DNA of 64,000 nucleotides from Rhizobium leguminosarum (GCF_001679785.1 NZ_CP016286.1:930001-994000); one strand, 5' to 3'; shown: positions 21,324 to 30,672, counted from the stretch's first letter. A program made the numbers and translations. Notes: generated by a model from the letters alone, not told the origin.

Positions 21324-21629
21324 ATGGCGAAGACAAGCGCAGTTGAAAAGAACAAGCGCCGCCGTACTACGGTCGCTAACCAGGCCGCTAAGCGGGCTGG
21401 GTTGAAGGCGATCATCATGAACCAGGCTCTTCCGATCGAAGAGCGGTTCAAGGCCTCGATCAAGCTGGCATCCCTGCCGCGTGATGGATCGAAGACCCGT
21501 ATTCGCAACCGTTGCGAAGTTTCGGGGCGTCCGCGCGCATATTACCGCAAACTGCGCATGTCGCGTATTGCGCTGCGTGAACTCGGCAATCTCGGCAAGG
21601 TGCCGGGTATCGTCAAGTCGAGCTGGTAA
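21324..21629 (+). CDS. rpsN: 30S ribosomal protein S14, zinc-independent type
   Basis: The 101-residue product is the long, zinc-free S14 form: it lacks CxxC pairs and has the [24 protein letters not shown] block. It sits in the 30S head near S3 and S10. The ATG at 21324 follows AAAAGGAACCTGAC and gives [14 protein letters not shown]; longer in-frame extensions overlap rplE and lack a ribosome site. rpsH starts 12 bp after the stop. Confidence 0.97.
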   Translation: MAKTSAVEKNKRRRTTVANQAAKRAGLKAIIMNQALPIEERFKASIKLASLPRDGSKTRIRNRCEVSGRPRAYYRKLRMSRIALRELGNLGKVPGIVKSSW

Positions 21630-21641
21630 GGAGCAGGTTAC

Positions 21642-22040
21642 ATGACAATGACTGATCCGTTGGGCGACATGCTCACTCGCATCCGTAACGGCGCTTCCCG
21701 CCGCAAGTCGTCGGTCTCGACGCCTGCTTCGAAGCTCCGTGCACGTGTTCTCGATGTTCTGCAGTCCGAAGGCTACATCCGTGGCTATTCCGTTGTCGAT
21801 TTCGGCAATGGCAAGTCGGAACTCAGCATCGAGCTGAAATATTATGAAGGCGCATCGGTGATCCGTGAGATCGGCCGTGTGTCCAAGCCGGGCCGCCGGG
21901 TTTATGTCTCGGTCAAGTCCATTCCGCAGGTCGCGAACGGTCTCGGCATCACCATCCTTTCGACCCCGAAGGGTGTGATGGCCGATCACCAGGCTCGCGA
22001 AGAGAACGTTGGTGGCGAGGTTCTTTGCTCGGTCTTCTAA
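21642..22040 (+). CDS. rpsH: 30S ribosomal protein S8
   Basis: The 132-residue S8 is a primary 16S-binding protein and, in E. coli, the repressor of the spc operon. [17 protein letters not shown] and the C-terminal [28 protein letters not shown] match the family. AAGGAGCAGG precedes the ATG. It lies between rpsN and rplF. No S8-like feedback site was identified near rplE. Confidence 0.98.
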   Translation: MTMTDPLGDMLTRIRNGASRRKSSVSTPASKLRARVLDVLQSEGYIRGYSVVDFGNGKSELSIELKYYEGASVIREIGRVSKPGRRVYVSVKSIPQVANGLGITILSTPKGVMADHQAREENVGGEVLCSVF

Positions 22041-22082
22041 GATCGGGCAGGGATCTCCATAGCGAACAGACAGGATTGAAAC

Positions 22083-22616
22083 ATGTCTCGTATCGGTAAG
22101 AAGCCCGTTCAGGTACCTGCTGGGATCACGGCTACGGTCGATGGCCAGAAGGTGACTGCAAAGGGCCCGAAGGGCGAGCTGTTTTTCGTTGCTAACGACG
22201 AAATCAGCCTCAAGCTTGAAAATAACGCCGTCGTCGTGACGCCGGTGAACCAGACCAAGGATGCGCGCGCAAAGTGGGGCATGTCCCGCACGATGATCGA
22301 AGGCATCTTCAAGGGCGTCAAGGACGGTTTCGAGCGCAAGCTTGAAATCAACGGCGTCGGTTACCGCGCCGCCATGCAGGGCAAGAACCTGCAGTTGGCC
22401 CTCGGTTTCAGCCACGACGTGATCTACGAGCCGCCGGTCGGTATCTCGATCGTTGTTCCGAAGCCGACGGAAATCGTCGTCAGCGGCATCAACAAGCAGC
22501 AGGTCGGTCAGGTTGCCGCCGAAATCCGCGAATATCGCGGTCCCGAGCCCTACAAGGGCAAGGGCGTCAAGTACGCTGACGAGCGGATCGTCCGCAAAGA
22601 AGGCAAGAAGAAGTAA
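22083..22616 (+). CDS. rplF: 50S ribosomal protein L6
   Basis: The 177-residue L6 has two related domains near the factor-binding site. [14 protein letters not shown] starts domain 1. Domain 2 contains [23 protein letters not shown] and the RNA-binding [19 protein letters not shown] block. The ATG follows CAGGATTGAAAC after a 42-bp gap. rplR is 12 bp downstream. Confidence 0.98.
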   Translation: MSRIGKKPVQVPAGITATVDGQKVTAKGPKGELFFVANDEISLKLENNAVVVTPVNQTKDARAKWGMSRTMIEGIFKGVKDGFERKLEINGVGYRAAMQGKNLQLALGFSHDVIYEPPVGISIVVPKPTEIVVSGINKQQVGQVAAEIREYRGPEPYKGKGVKYADERIVRKEGKKK

Positions 22617-22628
22617 GGATCACGCGAA

Positions 22629-22991
22629 ATGGCTAGCAGGAAAGAAGCACTTGCACGTCGTGCCAACCGCGTGCGCCGTCATCTCAAGTCGGTGGCCAAT
22701 GGCCGTCCGCGCCTGTCGGTTCATCGCTCCTCGAAGAACATCTACGCCCAGGTCATCGATGATGTGGCCGGCAAGACGCTTGCGTCTGCCTCCACCCTCG
22801 AGAAGGATCTGCGCGGTTCTCTGAAGACCGGTGCCGATACCGCCGCCGCTACCGTTGTGGGCAAGCTCCTCGCAGAGCGCGCCTCCAAGGCCGGTGTTAC
22901 GGAAGTCGTGTTCGACCGTGGCGCCTTCATCTATCACGGCCGCATCAAGGCTCTCGCCGAAGCGGCCCGCGAAGGCGGTCTCACCTTCTGA
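22629..22991 (+). CDS. rplR: 50S ribosomal protein L18
   Basis: The 120-residue L18 delivers 5S rRNA to the large subunit. [31 protein letters not shown] and the final [26 protein letters not shown] are diagnostic. AAGGATCACGCGAA precedes the ATG. It is followed by a 131-bp gap containing a strong hairpin with a U-run before rpsE. Confidence 0.98.
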   Translation: MASRKEALARRANRVRRHLKSVANGRPRLSVHRSSKNIYAQVIDDVAGKTLASASTLEKDLRGSLKTGADTAAATVVGKLLAERASKAGVTEVVFDRGAFIYHGRIKALAEAAREGGLTF

Positions 22992-22997
22992 TCAGTT

Positions 22998-23031
22998 TCC
23001 GGCCGGACGCCTCAAGCGCCGGCCGGATTTT
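22998..23031 (+). terminator. intrinsic-terminator-like hairpin between rplR and rpsE
   Basis: TCCGGCCGG (22998-23006), bulged A, then CGC (23008-23010) pairs with GCG (23016-23018) and CCGGCCGGA (23019-23027) around a CTCAA loop, and TTTT follows immediately. This is a 12-bp GC-rich stem with a short U-tract, six bases after the rplR stop and inside the co-directional spc gene set. It should reduce but not abolish readthrough into rpsE. Confidence 0.7.
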
Positions 23032-23122
23032 CGCCGGACCGCAGGCACTCTCCGAAAGGGGAGGCTGATGCGGTCCACATTTGTTTGCCGATTGCACCCG
23101 GAAAAGAAAAAGGAAGAGGACA

Positions 23123-23692
23123 ATGGCACAGGAAAGAAGGCCGCAGCGGGACGACCGCCAGAGCCGTGAAGAGCGCGATAGCGAATTCGTCGACAAGCTT
23201 GTCGCGATCAACCGCGTCGCCAAGGTCGTCAAGGGCGGCCGTCGTTTCGGTTTCGCAGCCCTCGTCGTCGTCGGCGACCAGAAGGGCCGCGTCGGCTTCG
23301 GCCATGGCAAGGCACGTGAAGTGCCGGAAGCCATCCGCAAGGCAACCGAAGCCGCCAAGCGCGAACTGATCTTCGTACCGCTGCGTGACGGCCGTACGCT
23401 CCATCACGACGTTCATGGCCGCCACGGCGCCGGCAAGGTTCTGCTGCGCTCGGCCAAGGTCGGTACCGGCATCATCGCCGGCGGCCCGATGCGCGCCGTA
23501 TTCGAGACGCTCGGCATGCACGACGTCGTCGCCAAGTCGACCGGTTCGTCGAACCCCTACAACATGGTTCGCGCCACCTTCGACGCTCTGAAGCACCAGG
23601 TTCACCCGAAGGACATCGCAGCTCAGCGCGGCATCAAGTATGCAACGCTGCAGGCTCGTCGTAGCGCCTCCGGCAACGCCTCTGAAGAATAA
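23123..23692 (+). CDS. rpsE: 30S ribosomal protein S5
   Basis: The 189-residue S5 works with S4 in decoding fidelity and helicase activity. The dsRBD-like N-terminal half carries [21 protein letters not shown] and [17 protein letters not shown]. The C-terminal half has [15 protein letters not shown]. The ATG at 23123 follows AGGAAGAGGACA; an in-frame ATG at 23081 would add 14 residues ahead of that site. The Arg/Asp-rich first 20 residues are typical of alphaproteobacteria. Confidence 0.98.
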   Translation: MAQERRPQRDDRQSREERDSEFVDKLVAINRVAKVVKGGRRFGFAALVVVGDQKGRVGFGHGKAREVPEAIRKATEAAKRELIFVPLRDGRTLHHDVHGRHGAGKVLLRSAKVGTGIIAGGPMRAVFETLGMHDVVAKSTGSSNPYNMVRATFDALKHQVHPKDIAAQRGIKYATLQARRSASGNASEE

Positions 23693-23706
23693 GAGGAGTT
23701 TGACAG

Positions 23707-23916
23707 ATGGCCAAGGCTACCAAGAAGGCTGAAGCGAAGACTGTCACGATCGAACAGATCGGCAGCCCGATTCGCCGTCCGGATGTCCAGCAGCGCACGC
23801 TGATCGGTCTCGGATTGAACAAGATGCACCGTCGCCGCACGCTGGAGGATACCCCTTCCGTTCGTGGCATGATCCGTGCTGTCCAGCATCTCGTTCGCGT
23901 CGTCGACGAGAAGTGA
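23707..23916 (+). CDS. rpmD: 50S ribosomal protein L30
   Basis: The 69-residue L30 includes [27 protein letters not shown] and [23 protein letters not shown], the standard core, plus a short lysine-rich N-terminal extension ([12 protein letters not shown]) seen in rhizobial versions. AGAGGAGTTTGACAG precedes the ATG. rplO follows by 16 bp. Confidence 0.97.
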   Translation: MAKATKKAEAKTVTIEQIGSPIRRPDVQQRTLIGLGLNKMHRRRTLEDTPSVRGMIRAVQHLVRVVDEK

Positions 23917-23932
23917 GACGGAGGAAACGCTC

Positions 23933-24409
23933 ATGAAACTCAATGAAATTAAAGACAACGAAGGCTCGACCCACAGCCGCAAGCGCCTCGGCCGCGGTAT
24001 CGGCTCGGGTTCCGGCAAGACTGGTGGCCGCGGCGTGAAGGGTCAGAAGTCCCGTTCGGGCGTCGCCATCAATGGCTTCGAGGGCGGCCAGATGCCGATC
24101 TATCGTCGCCTGCCGAAGCGCGGCTTCAACAACATTTTCGCTTCCGATTTTGTTGTCGTGTCGCTGGCCCGCATCCAGACGGCGATTGACGCCGGCAAGC
24201 TCGATGCCAAGACGACCGTTGACGCAGCTGCCCTCAAGGCTGCTGGTGTCATCCGCCGCGTCAAGGACGGCGTTCGCATTCTCGCCGACGGCGAGATCAA
24301 GGCCAAGATCACCATCGTCGTTGCAGGCGCCTCAAAGCCTGCCGTCGAGAAGATCGAAAAGGCCGGCGGCACCGTGACGCTGCTTTCGGCTCCGGCTGCA
24401 GCCGAATAA
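23933..24409 (+). CDS. rplO: 50S ribosomal protein L15
   Basis: The 158-residue L15 begins [22 protein letters not shown] and contains the glycine-rich [18 protein letters not shown] arm that threads the 50S core. The ATG at 23933 follows GACGGAGGAAACGCTC; longer in-frame starts overlap rpmD. Fourteen bases beyond the stop begins a terminator-like hairpin, so readthrough to secY is probably limited. Confidence 0.98.
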   Translation: MKLNEIKDNEGSTHSRKRLGRGIGSGSGKTGGRGVKGQKSRSGVAINGFEGGQMPIYRRLPKRGFNNIFASDFVVVSLARIQTAIDAGKLDAKTTVDAAALKAAGVIRRVKDGVRILADGEIKAKITIVVAGASKPAVEKIEKAGGTVTLLSAPAAAE

Positions 24410-24423
24410 TAATCTGATGATAT

Positions 24424-24456
24424 ATCGCCCGGGGTGCTTCACACCGGGCGATTTTG
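24424..24456 (+). terminator. terminator-like hairpin between rplO and secY
   Basis: ATCGCCCGG (24424-24432) pairs with CCGGGCGAT (24444-24452). After one mismatch, GTG/CAC extends the stem to a CTT loop, and a TTTTG tract follows. It separates rplO from secY in a 234-bp gap. The rest of that gap shows no coding sequence and no clear promoter, though one should exist if termination is efficient. Confidence 0.7.
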
Positions 24457-24643
24457 CTCCCATATGTGGGCCTCACAAAAACTTGGCTGGCGCGCCCGCG
24501 TCATGCCGGTAAGACTCGAAAACAAGGGTGAGGCATGGGGTTGCGTTGCAATCCGTCCTAAGCCCGGTTTTGAATAATTTCATACTGATTCCGGGTCCGG
24601 TCTGTCCCCCAGAGACGCCGGAATTGGTAGCGCGGAGAAACGC

Positions 24644-25984
24644 ATGGCTTCTGCAGCGGAACAATTGGCATCCAACCTCAATTTTTCGACCTTCGCCAAA
24701 GCCGAGGATTTGAAGAAGCGCTTGTGGTTCACACTGGCAGCTCTCCTCGTCTACCGACTTGGCACGCATATTCCGCTTCCAGGCCTCAATCCTGAAGCCT
24801 ATGCCCAGGCTTTCCGCGGCCAGGCAGGCGGCATTCTCGGCCTTTTCAACATGTTTTCGGGCGGCGCCGTTGAGCGCATGGCGATCTTCGCGCTCGGCAT
24901 CATGCCCTATATCTCTGCCTCGATCATCGTGCAGCTGATGACTTCGGTCGTGCCGGCGCTCGAAAACCTCAAGAAGGAAGGCGAGCAGGGCCGTAAGATC
25001 ATCAACCAGTATACCCGCTACGGTACCGTTATCCTCGGTGCGCTGCAGGCCTATGGCATTGCCGCCGGCCTTGAAAGCGGCCAAGGCTTGGTCGTCGATC
25101 CGGGCTGGTTCTTCCGCGTCTCCACCGTTCTGACGCTGCTCGGCGGCACGATGTTCCTGATGTGGCTCGGCGAGCAGATCACGTCGCGCGGCATCGGCAA
25201 CGGCATCTCGCTGATCATCTTCGCCGGCATCGCTGCCGGCCTTCCCACAGCTCTTGCCGGCACGCTCGAACTCGGCCGCACCGGCGCGCTATCGACCCCG
25301 CTGATCCTGCTCGTGATCATCGTCGCGATCGCCGTCATTGCCATCATCGTCTTCGTCGAGCGCGCCCAGCGCCGACTGCTGATCCAGTATCCGAAGCGCC
25401 AGGTCGGCAACCGGATGTTCCAGGGCGATACGTCCCACCTGCCGTTGAAACTCAACACATCAGGTGTCATTCCGGCAATCTTCGCATCGTCGCTGCTGCT
25501 TCTGCCGGCAACGATTGCGGGCTTTGCCAGCACCACGGCAATGCCCTCCTGGGCGACATCGATCGTCGCGGCCCTCGGTCATGGCCAGCCACTCTATATG
25601 GTGCTCTATGCGGCGCTGATCGCCTTCTTCGCCTTCTTCTACACGGCCATCGTTTTCAATCCGAAGGATACGGCTGATAATCTGAAGAAGCATGGCGGCT
25701 TCATTCCCGGCATCCGTCCGGGCGACCGCACCGCCGAATATATCGACTACGTGCTGACCCGAATCACGGTGATCGGCGCGCTCTATCTGGTCTTCGTCTG
25801 CATCCTTCCGGAGATATTGGTGTCGCAAACCGGCATCCCATTAGCCCTTGGTGGGACTTCGCTTTTGATCGTGGTTAGCGTAACTCTTGATACGGTTGCA
25901 CAGATCCAGGGTCACTTGATCGCGCAGCAATACGAAGGCCTGATCAAGAAATCGAAGTTGCGTGGAGGAAAGAGGGGGCGATGA
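24644..25984 (+). CDS. secY: preprotein translocase subunit SecY
   Basis: The 446-residue inner-membrane channel has the ten hydrophobic segments expected of SecY. The N-terminal cytoplasmic stretch [19 protein letters not shown] is followed by TM1, then the plug region around [11 protein letters not shown] and [17 protein letters not shown]. The cytosolic loops [14 protein letters not shown] and [23 protein letters not shown] bind SecA and ribosomes. It forms SecYEG with SecE and SecG encoded elsewhere. Its stop overlaps the adk start by four bases. A 234-bp gap with a terminator precedes it. Confidence 0.98.
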   Translation: MASAAEQLASNLNFSTFAKAEDLKKRLWFTLAALLVYRLGTHIPLPGLNPEAYAQAFRGQAGGILGLFNMFSGGAVERMAIFALGIMPYISASIIVQLMTSVVPALENLKKEGEQGRKIINQYTRYGTVILGALQAYGIAAGLESGQGLVVDPGWFFRVSTVLTLLGGTMFLMWLGEQITSRGIGNGISLIIFAGIAAGLPTALAGTLELGRTGALSTPLILLVIIVAIAVIAIIVFVERAQRRLLIQYPKRQVGNRMFQGDTSHLPLKLNTSGVIPAIFASSLLLLPATIAGFASTTAMPSWATSIVAALGHGQPLYMVLYAALIAFFAFFYTAIVFNPKDTADNLKKHGGFIPGIRPGDRTAEYIDYVLTRITVIGALYLVFVCILPEILVSQTGIPLALGGTSLLIVVSVTLDTVAQIQGHLIAQQYEGLIKKSKLRGGKRGR

Positions 25985-26631
25985 GACTTATCCTTTTGGG
26001 GCCGCCGGGCGCGGGTAAGGGAACCCAGGCCCAGCGGATCGTGGAAAAGCACGGCATTCCACAGCTTTCCACGGGGGACATGCTGCGTGCAGCGGTTAAC
26101 GCCGGCACCGATGTCGGCAAGCGTGCGAAGGCGGTCATGGACGCCGGCAAGCTCGTCTCGGATGAGATCGTCATTGCCATCGTTTCCGAGCGTATCGATC
26201 AACCCGATTGTGCCAACGGCTTCATCCTCGACGGCTTCCCCAGGACGCTCGTCCAGGCGGACGCCACCGAGGCGATGCTGAAGGCAAAAGGTCTCGGCCT
26301 CTCCGTTGTCATCGAATTCCGTGTCAATGACGACGAGTTGGTTCGTCGCGTTGCCGGTCGCTATTCCTGTGCACAGTGTGGCAGCGTCTATCACGATACC
26401 GATAAGGTTCCGGCTGCCGAAGGCGTCTGCGACAAGTGCGGTTCCACGCACTTCAAGCGCCGTCCTGATGACACTCCGGAGACCATGACGGCTCGTCTGC
26501 AGGTCTACTACAAGGAGACCTCACCGCTGATCGGCTATTACCATGCCAAGGGCAAGCTCAAGTCCGTGGACGGCATGGCAGAGATCGATCAGGTGACCGC
26601 TGAGGTCGAAAGCATTCTTTCCAAGCTTTAA
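25981..26631 (+). CDS. adk: adenylate kinase, zinc-LID type
   Basis: The 216-residue enzyme interconverts ATP + AMP and 2 ADP. The P-loop [10 protein letters not shown] spans 7-16, the AMP-site segment [10 protein letters not shown] follows, and DGFPRT lies near 84-89. The LID domain has C130, C133, C150 and C153, a four-cysteine zinc-binding pattern. It overlaps secY by four bases (ATGA), a coupling conserved in many bacteria. The 221-bp gap to rpsM begins directly after it. Confidence 0.98.
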   Translation: MRLILLGPPGAGKGTQAQRIVEKHGIPQLSTGDMLRAAVNAGTDVGKRAKAVMDAGKLVSDEIVIAIVSERIDQPDCANGFILDGFPRTLVQADATEAMLKAKGLGLSVVIEFRVNDDELVRRVAGRYSCAQCGSVYHDTDKVPAAEGVCDKCGSTHFKRRPDDTPETMTARLQVYYKETSPLIGYYHAKGKLKSVDGMAEIDQVTAEVESILSKL

Positions 26632-26650
26632 GGCTTTGAAAATAAACTTG

Positions 26651-26682
26651 GCGGAACGGTTGCTTTTCAGCAGTGATTCCGC
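26651..26682 (+). promoter_or_regulatory. hairpin in the adk-rpsM gap
   Basis: GCGGAA (26651-26656) pairs with TTCCGC (26677-26682), and inside it TGCT (26661-26664) pairs with AGCA (26669-26672) around TTTC. It begins 20 bases after the adk stop and has no U-tract. A consensus -35 hexamer TTGACA occurs at 26756-26761, but no convincing -10 follows at 16-18 bases. Confidence 0.4.
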
Positions 26683-26852
26683 TAAACACCGCGCCAACTC
26701 GCGACATTCCATGCGATCGGCGCGGATTTCCCAGGGAAGTCCGGGTGCGGTCGTTTTGACATGTTGCGGACGTAAATCTGAACGGGCGGTTCTTAGAGCC
26801 GCATAACGAAGCCCACTTGCCGGATGGCAACTGGAATGCAAGGAGAACAGGC

Positions 26853-27221
26853 GTGGCACGTATCGCTGGCGTCAACATCCCGACTGCGAAGCGCGTTGTT
26901 ATCGCGCTGACCTACATTCACGGGATCGGTCCGAAATTCGCACAGGAAATCGTCGCAAAGGTCGGTATCCCGGCCGAACGTCGTGTGCATCAGCTGACGG
27001 ACGCAGAAGTCCTTCAGATCCGCGAAGCCATCGACCGTGACTATCAGGTCGAAGGCGATCTTCGTCGCGATACCGCGATGAACATCAAGCGCCTGATGGA
27101 CCTCGGCTGCTACCGCGGCCTGCGTCATCGCCGCGGCCTTCCGGTCCGCGGTCAGCGCACGCATACCAATGCCCGCACCCGCAAGGGCCCGGCAAAGGCA
27201 ATCGCTGGCAAGAAGAAGTAA
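26853..27221 (+). CDS. rpsM: 30S ribosomal protein S13
   Basis: The 122-residue S13 contacts P-site tRNA and forms bridge B1. The start is GTG at 26853, preceded by AAGGAGAACAGGC, giving the conserved (M)ARIAGVNIP; an in-frame ATG at 26817 overlaps nothing useful and lacks a ribosome site. The helix-two-turn-helix segment, [23 protein letters not shown] and the KKK tail are normal. It is first of the alpha set and rpsK is 133 bp downstream. Confidence 0.97.
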
Positions 27222-27242
27222 TTTCCGGGAAACCGGGGTGGG

Positions 27243-27271
27243 GAGGCTGGCGGTCTGCGCCGGCCTCTTTT
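27243..27271 (+). terminator. terminator-like hairpin between rpsM and rpsK
   Basis: GAGGCTGGCG (27243-27252) pairs with CGCCGGCCTC (27258-27267) with one G-U wobble, loop GTCTG, followed at once by TTTT. It is a 10-bp stem plus short U-tract 22 bases after the rpsM stop, within co-directional alpha-operon genes. Confidence 0.6.
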
Positions 27272-27354
27272 GAGTTTGGAGCGGGACCATATAGGCGCCG
27301 TTCCGGTGTAGCCGCTGGCATTACGGCGGTGAAGAGATCAACGAAAGGAATACC

Positions 27355-27744
27355 ATGGCTAAGGAAGCCGTCCGCGTTCGCCGTCGCGAGCGCAAGAACA
27401 TCTCGTCGGGTGTCGCTCACGTCAACTCGACCTTCAACAACACGATGATCACCATCACCGATGCGCAGGGCAATGCGATCGCTTGGTCGTCGGCTGGCGC
27501 CAAGGGCTTCAAGGGCTCGCGCAAGTCGACCCCGTTCGCTGCCCAGATCGCTGCCGAAGACTGCGCCAAGAAGGCCCAGGAGCACGGCATGAAGTCGCTG
27601 GAAGTCGAAGTCTGCGGTCCGGGTTCGGGTCGTGAATCGGCTCTGCGCGCGCTCCAGGCTGCGGGTTTCATGATCACGTCCATCCGCGACGTGACCCCGA
27701 TCCCGCACAATGGCTGCCGTCCGCGCAAGAAGCGCCGCGTCTGA
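27355..27744 (+). CDS. rpsK: 30S ribosomal protein S11
   Basis: The 129-residue S11 lies on the 30S platform at the E site. [42 protein letters not shown] and the C-terminal [18 protein letters not shown] are diagnostic. GAAAGGAATACC precedes the ATG. A terminator-like hairpin lies on each side (27243 and 27758). rpsD is absent between rpsK and rpoA, as is usual in alphaproteobacteria. Confidence 0.98.
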   Translation: MAKEAVRVRRRERKNISSGVAHVNSTFNNTMITITDAQGNAIAWSSAGAKGFKGSRKSTPFAAQIAAEDCAKKAQEHGMKSLEVEVCGPGSGRESALRALQAAGFMITSIRDVTPIPHNGCRPRKKRRV

Positions 27745-27757
27745 TCATCGCTCTCGT

Positions 27758-27792
27758 CACCGGTGAGCGCCTGCGCGCTCCCGGTGGTTTTC
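27758..27792 (+). terminator. terminator-like hairpin between rpsK and rpoA
   Basis: CACCGG (27758-27763), bulged T, GAGCGC (27765-27770) pairs with GCGCTC (27775-27780) and CCGGTG (27781-27786) around a CTGC loop, followed by GTTTTC. The 12-bp stem starts 13 bases after the rpsK stop and 84 bases before rpoA. Confidence 0.6.
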
Positions 27793-27841
27793 AAGCTCGG
27801 TTGCCACGATTGGATGGTGGCAACGAACGGAAGGCAAACTC

Positions 27842-28852
27842 ATGATTCAGAAGAACTGGCAGGAACTGATCAAGCCGAACAAGGTGGAGTTCTCTTCGAG
27901 CTCGCGCACCAGGGCGACGCTTGTTGCCGAACCGCTGGAGCGCGGCTTCGGCCTCACCCTCGGCAACGCGCTTCGCCGCGTTCTGCTCTCCTCGCTGCGC
28001 GGTGCTGCCGTCACGGCGGTGCAGATCGATGGCGTGCTGCATGAATTCTCCTCGATTCCGGGCGTCCGCGAAGACGTCACGGACATCGTGCTCAACATCA
28101 AGGAAATCGCCATCAAGATGGATGGCGATGATGCAAAACGCATGGTCGTGCGTAAGCAGGGCCCGGGTGTTGTCACGGCTGGCGACATTCAGACGGTCGG
28201 CGATATCGAAATCCTCAACCCCGAGCATGTCATCTGCACGCTCGACGAGGGCGCCGAGATCCGCATGGAATTCACCGTCAACAACGGCAAGGGCTACGTT
28301 CCGGCCGAACGCAATCGTGCGGAAGACGCTCCGATCGGTCTCATCCCGGTCGACAGCCTCTATTCGCCGGTCAAGAAGGTGTCCTACAAGGTTGAAAATA
28401 CCCGCGAAGGACAGGTTCTCGACTACGACAAGCTGAACATGACCATCGAAACCGATGGCTCGATCACTGGCGAAGACGCCGTCGCTTTTGCGGCGCGCAT
28501 CCTCCAGGATCAGCTTGGCGTCTTCGTCAACTTCGACGAGCCGCAGAAGGAAACCGAAGAGGAAGCAGTCACCGAACTCGCTTTCAATCCGGCTCTCCTG
28601 AAGAAGGTGGACGAACTCGAACTGTCGGTCCGTTCGGCAAACTGCCTGAAGAACGACAACATCGTCTACATCGGCGACCTCATTCAGAAGACCGAAGCAG
28701 AAATGCTCCGCACACCGAATTTTGGTCGCAAGTCGCTGAACGAAATCAAGGAAGTTCTCGCTTCCATGGGCCTGCACCTCGGCATGGAAGTGCCGGCATG
28801 GCCGCCCGAGAACATCGAAGATCTCGCCAAGCGTTACGAAGACCAGTACTGA
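27842..28852 (+). CDS. rpoA: DNA-directed RNA polymerase subunit alpha
   Basis: The 336-residue alpha subunit dimerises through its N-terminal domain (about 1-235, with [19 protein letters not shown]) to assemble core polymerase. The C-terminal domain (about 250-320) binds UP elements and activators; R264, N267, C268 and K270 in RSANCLK are in place. A proline-rich end ([12 protein letters not shown]) closes the protein. GGAAGGCAAACTC precedes the ATG. rplQ is 177 bp downstream, past a RIME-like palindrome core and another hairpin. Confidence 0.99.
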   Translation: MIQKNWQELIKPNKVEFSSSSRTRATLVAEPLERGFGLTLGNALRRVLLSSLRGAAVTAVQIDGVLHEFSSIPGVREDVTDIVLNIKEIAIKMDGDDAKRMVVRKQGPGVVTAGDIQTVGDIEILNPEHVICTLDEGAEIRMEFTVNNGKGYVPAERNRAEDAPIGLIPVDSLYSPVKKVSYKVENTREGQVLDYDKLNMTIETDGSITGEDAVAFAARILQDQLGVFVNFDEPQKETEEEAVTELAFNPALLKKVDELELSVRSANCLKNDNIVYIGDLIQKTEAEMLRTPNFGRKSLNEIKEVLASMGLHLGMEVPAWPPENIEDLAKRYEDQY

Positions 28853-28861
28853 GCGGCGTGA

Positions 28862-28884
28862 GGAAAAGTGTAAAGCGGTTTTCC
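28862..28884. repeat. short palindrome resembling the core of the RIME-like repeats
   Basis: GGAAAA (28862-28867) and TTTTCC (28879-28884) flank GTGTAAAGCGG. The string GAAAAGTGTAAAGCGGTTTTC matches the central part of the elements at 35520-35569 and 36558-36607 except for one extra A and one substitution. Probably a decayed or partial copy in the rpoA-rplQ spacer. Confidence 0.5.
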
Positions 28885-28913
28885 GCTCGCACGCCGATCG
28901 CAAGAACATAACA

Positions 28914-28939
28914 AAAGGCAGGCTCTTTCGGCTGCCTTT
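28914..28939 (+). terminator. hairpin between rpoA and rplQ
   Basis: AAAGGCAG (28914-28921) pairs perfectly with CTGCCTTT (28932-28939) around a 10-base loop. The stem ends in U residues but is followed by CCCC rather than a U-run, so termination would be weak. It lies 90 bases before rplQ. Confidence 0.4.
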
Positions 28940-29029
28940 CCCCGTCAAACAGCAGGCCGATCGCCTGCATGTGCCAGGAAACGGCAGGCCCACTTAGCGT
29001 AAGGGCACCTGCATTAAAGGAGAATAGCA

Positions 29030-29452
29030 ATGCGCCATGGTAAAGCCGGCCGCAAGCTGAATAGAACTGCAAGCCACCGCAAGGCGATGTTCGCCAACAT
29101 GGCGGCTTCGCTGATTACCCACGAGCAGATCGTCACGACCCTGCCGAAGGCCAAGGAAATCCGTCCGATCGTCGAGAAGCTCGTCACGCTCGGCAAGCGC
29201 GGCGACCTGCATGCTCGCCGTCAGGCGATCTCGCAGATCCGCGATGCCGCTGTCGTCTCGAAGCTGTTCGACACGATCGCAACGCGCTACGCCACCCGCA
29301 ACGGCGGCTACCTGCGCATCATGAAGGCCGGCTTCCGTCAGGGCGACAATGCCGCCATGGCCGTGATCGAATTCGTTGATCGCGATGCCTATGCCAAGGG
29401 CGCAGCCGACAAGGCCCGCGTCGCTGCCGAAGAGCAGGCTGTCGCCGCTTAA
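29030..29452 (+). CDS. rplQ: 50S ribosomal protein L17
   Basis: The 140-residue L17 starts [25 protein letters not shown] and includes the [21 protein letters not shown] core. An Ala-rich acidic tail follows residue 115, as in other rhizobia. AAAGGAGAATAGCA precedes the ATG. It is the last gene of the 19-kb ribosomal cluster and is followed by a strong terminator. Confidence 0.98.
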   Translation: MRHGKAGRKLNRTASHRKAMFANMAASLITHEQIVTTLPKAKEIRPIVEKLVTLGKRGDLHARRQAISQIRDAAVVSKLFDTIATRYATRNGGYLRIMKAGFRQGDNAAMAVIEFVDRDAYAKGAADKARVAAEEQAVAA

Positions 29453-29475
29453 ATCCTCCGCTCCGGCGGAAACAG

Positions 29476-29510
29476 AACAGCCGGGCTGCAAAGCCCGGCT
29501 GTTTTTGTTT
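29476..29510 (+). terminator. strong intrinsic terminator after rplQ
   Basis: AACAGCCGGGC (29476-29486) pairs perfectly with GCCCGGCTGTT (29493-29503) around TGCAAA, followed by TTTGTTT. It lies 24 bases after the rplQ stop and closes the ribosomal cluster. Confidence 0.9.
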
Positions 29511-29582
29511 CTGCACGACAGCGCCGCGCTTCTTTTCAGATCAGCCGTTAAACCGGCTGAGGTGCAGATAGGACAGGTTCAT

Positions 29583-30005
29583 TTGCGCGAAGTCTTTGAA
29601 AATCGTCGTCGAGTGCAGTTCCTCCGTCTCATAGCCCTGCTTGCGGTTATTGCGCTCGGGCTGGCGCTCAGACGGTTTGGCTATGCGGCCGATCTGCCCT
29701 TCATTGTCGTCAAATATGGTGGATCGGCACTCTGGGGAGCGATGGTCTATCTGCTCGTGGCGCTCTTTGTCGCAAGGTCACGGCCGGCGGCAATTGCTGT
29801 CACGGCGCTGTTCATAGCGATCTCGGTGGAATTGTTCCGGCTCTATCACACGCCCTGGCTCGACACGTTTCGGCTGACCACGGCAGGCGCCCTGCTGCTT
29901 GGCCGAGTCTTTTCGCTTTGGAACATGCTGGCTTATGCAATCGGCGTTGCTGCGGCCTGCGCCTTCGATCCGGCACGCCGGACTGCGTTGCGTCCTCGCG
30001 GCTAA
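29583..30005 (+). CDS. DUF2809 family membrane protein
   Basis: The 140-residue product has four hydrophobic segments. Its motifs are typical of DUF2809: LALRRFG, IVVKYGGSALWGAMVYLL, SVELFRLYHTPWLDTFR and a final short helix with NMLAYAIGVAAACAF. Function is unknown; an inner-membrane location is predicted from sequence. Start choice is uncertain: TTG at 29583 has GGACAGG five bases upstream, GTG at 29562 is an alternative, and earlier in-frame codons lie within the rplQ terminator. It is convergent with msrQ, with a 10-bp gap. Confidence 0.75.
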   Translation: MREVFENRRRVQFLRLIALLAVIALGLALRRFGYAADLPFIVVKYGGSALWGAMVYLLVALFVARSRPAAIAVTALFIAISVELFRLYHTPWLDTFRLTTAGALLLGRVFSLWNMLAYAIGVAAACAFDPARRTALRPRG

Positions 30006-30015
30006 ACCTGCCGTC

Positions 30016-30672
30016 TCACGAGGCCGACGCCACTGCGCGATTGTGCGTCCGCCCTTTGCCCTTCTGCCTGCTGCGTGCAATCGGCCGATAGGAGCGGTAG
30101 AGGATCAGCGCAATGATCAGCCCGACATAGATATATTGCTCCAGGTCGAGGATCTTGGTCGAGAGTGCGAAGTGCAGCGCCCCGCAGGCGGCGATGATGT
30201 AGACGAGGCGATGCAGCCAGATCCAGTTCTTGCCGAGCCGGCGGATCGAGAAATTGTTGGATGTCAGCGCCAGCGGAATGAGCATCGCAAGGCCTGCCAT
30301 GCCGAACATGATGAAGGGGCGCTTCAGCACGTCGTTGATGACGGCGTGAATATCCATCGCCTGGTCGAGCACCATGTAGACTGTGAAATGCATCAGCGCG
30401 TAGTAGAAGGTCAGCAGGCCGAGCGCACGGCGATAGCGCAGATAGTTCCAGCCGAAGAGCTCGCGGGCCGGGGAGACGGCAAGCGTTGCGATCAGGAAAC
30501 GGATCGTCCAGATGCCGAGGAAGAGCTCGAAAGTCTTGACAGGGTCGGCGCCGAGTTGGTCGGTCGCGCCGAGATAGAAAGTCCAGGCCGCAGGCACGAG
30601 CCCGACGACATAAAGCAGCCAGACGGAGGCAGGCTGCCAGCGCTTCGGGAGGGCGAGCGACAGTTCCGCCAT
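30016..30672 (-). CDS. msrQ: MsrQ, heme-binding membrane partner of methionine sulfoxide reductase
   Basis: The 218-residue inner-membrane protein (formerly YedZ) passes quinone-derived electrons to periplasmic MsrP. About six hydrophobic segments are visible. Histidines at FYYALMHFTVYM, WIWLHRLVYIIAACGALHF and nearby are the expected heme ligands. The ATG overlaps the last base of msrP, so the two are translationally coupled. The C terminus is basic (RSRQKGKGRTHNR) and cytoplasmic. Length fits the family. Confidence 0.95.
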   Translation of the reverse strand: MAELSLALPKRWQPASVWLLYVVGLVPAAWTFYLGATDQLGADPVKTFELFLGIWTIRFLIATLAVSPARELFGWNYLRYRRALGLLTFYYALMHFTVYMVLDQAMDIHAVINDVLKRPFIMFGMAGLAMLIPLALTSNNFSIRRLGKNWIWLHRLVYIIAACGALHFALSTKILDLEQYIYVGLIIALILYRSYRPIARSRQKGKGRTHNRAVASAS

